Assembly (NCBI GenBank): GCA_943372515.1
Contig: CALRYY010000100.1
Span: forward strand, 1 to 15,508
DNA length: 15,508 nucleotides
Reading direction: 5' to 3'
Origin: RAM1 sp943372515
GTDB taxonomy: Bacteria > Pseudomonadota > Gammaproteobacteria > Burkholderiales > Burkholderiaceae_C
Part shown: positions 15,344 to 15,508 of the stretch, piece by piece
Numbering within the stretch: the first letter of the stretch is position 1
Layout of the letters: every line of letters starts with the position of its first letter
Made by a program: the position numbers and the translations under genes
The notes under the pieces: model-generated
Told to the model about the DNA's origin: nothing
The model's database searches: none
Seen by the model: the letters and a program-made list of their open reading frames with translations, nothing else

Positions 15344-15508
15344 ATGCCTGCCAACACCGCACTGGCATCCTGGTTCGGCCTGCGGGAAATGGCGGTCGAA
15401 GACTCGGCCTTCGTGCGCCTGTGGCGCGGCTTCATGACGGCGCGCGTGATGATCGCGCTGATGCTGCTGCTGGTGCTGGGCGGCACCTGGCTGCTGCTGC
15501 CCTCATTG
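15344..15508 (+). CDS. pilS: PilS-type sensor histidine kinase, N-terminal fragment
   Basis: Fifty-five codons before the window ends. The segment DSAFVRLWRGFMTARVMIAL, then a hydrophobic run MLLLVLGGTWLLLP, matches the opening of PilS-like kinases that control type IV pilus genes with PilR. Only the first membrane helix is present, so the kinase core cannot be checked. The neighbourhood (ypjD-like, PP0621, then pilS) supports the call. Start ATG 15344 lies 15 bp after the PP0621 stop. Confidence 0.7.
   Translation, partial: MPANTALASWFGLREMAVEDSAFVRLWRGFMTARVMIALMLLLVLGGTWLLLPSL

Overview
The window is GC-rich chromosomal DNA from a betaproteobacterium, most likely a member of the Comamonadaceae (Acidovorax-like). 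This rests on the DUF3348-DUF802-OmpA-DUF2894 cluster, the PP0621-pilS neighbourhood and the overall codon and GC style; it is recognition from memory, not a database match. Genes are dense, on both strands, and several are joined by ATGA overlaps. No tRNA, rRNA, CRISPR array, intact insertion sequence or prophage gene was seen.

Left part (1-5005). A cut-off DUF1348/SnoaL-like gene is divergent from a TetR regulator, with two copies of one 18-bp operator between them. Next come a small unknown gene with a CRP-type palindrome upstream, a creatininase-family amidohydrolase, and a homodimeric pyruvate-dehydrogenase-type E1 gene. The E1 gene is divergent from an Lrp/AsnC regulator. That pairing resembles mdeB/mdeR of Pseudomonas, so the E1 may act on 2-oxobutyrate or another amino-acid-derived 2-oxo acid rather than being the housekeeping enzyme.

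Middle part (5017-7276). This holds a GFA/CENP-V zinc protein, an acidic unknown protein, and a tightly coupled three-gene operon (KTSC protein, flavin reductase-like protein, SRPBCC-like protein) read leftward.

Central cluster (about 7362-12270). Four closely packed genes (DUF3348, DUF802, OmpA/MotB-like, DUF2894) are followed by a membrane-anchored VWA protein. The DUF802 protein has the four-helix MotA/ExbB/ZorA layout plus a cytoplasmic coiled-coil tail of about 430 residues. Its partner has one N-terminal membrane helix with a MotB-type aspartate and a periplasmic peptidoglycan-binding domain. Together they look like an ion-driven stator pair, most similar in layout to ZorAB, but with two soluble DUF proteins instead of known Zorya effectors. 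This is the best candidate here for an undescribed system.

Right part (12271-15508). A 599-bp stretch without a convincing gene holds four copies of a dispersed repeat in a nested inverted arrangement, then a REP-like palindrome. A sister copy of that palindrome supplies the stop codon of the E1 gene 11 kb away. Then come ffh (signal recognition particle GTPase), the divergent ypjD/ccsA-like membrane protein, a PP0621-family protein, and the start of a PilS-type histidine kinase that runs off the end.
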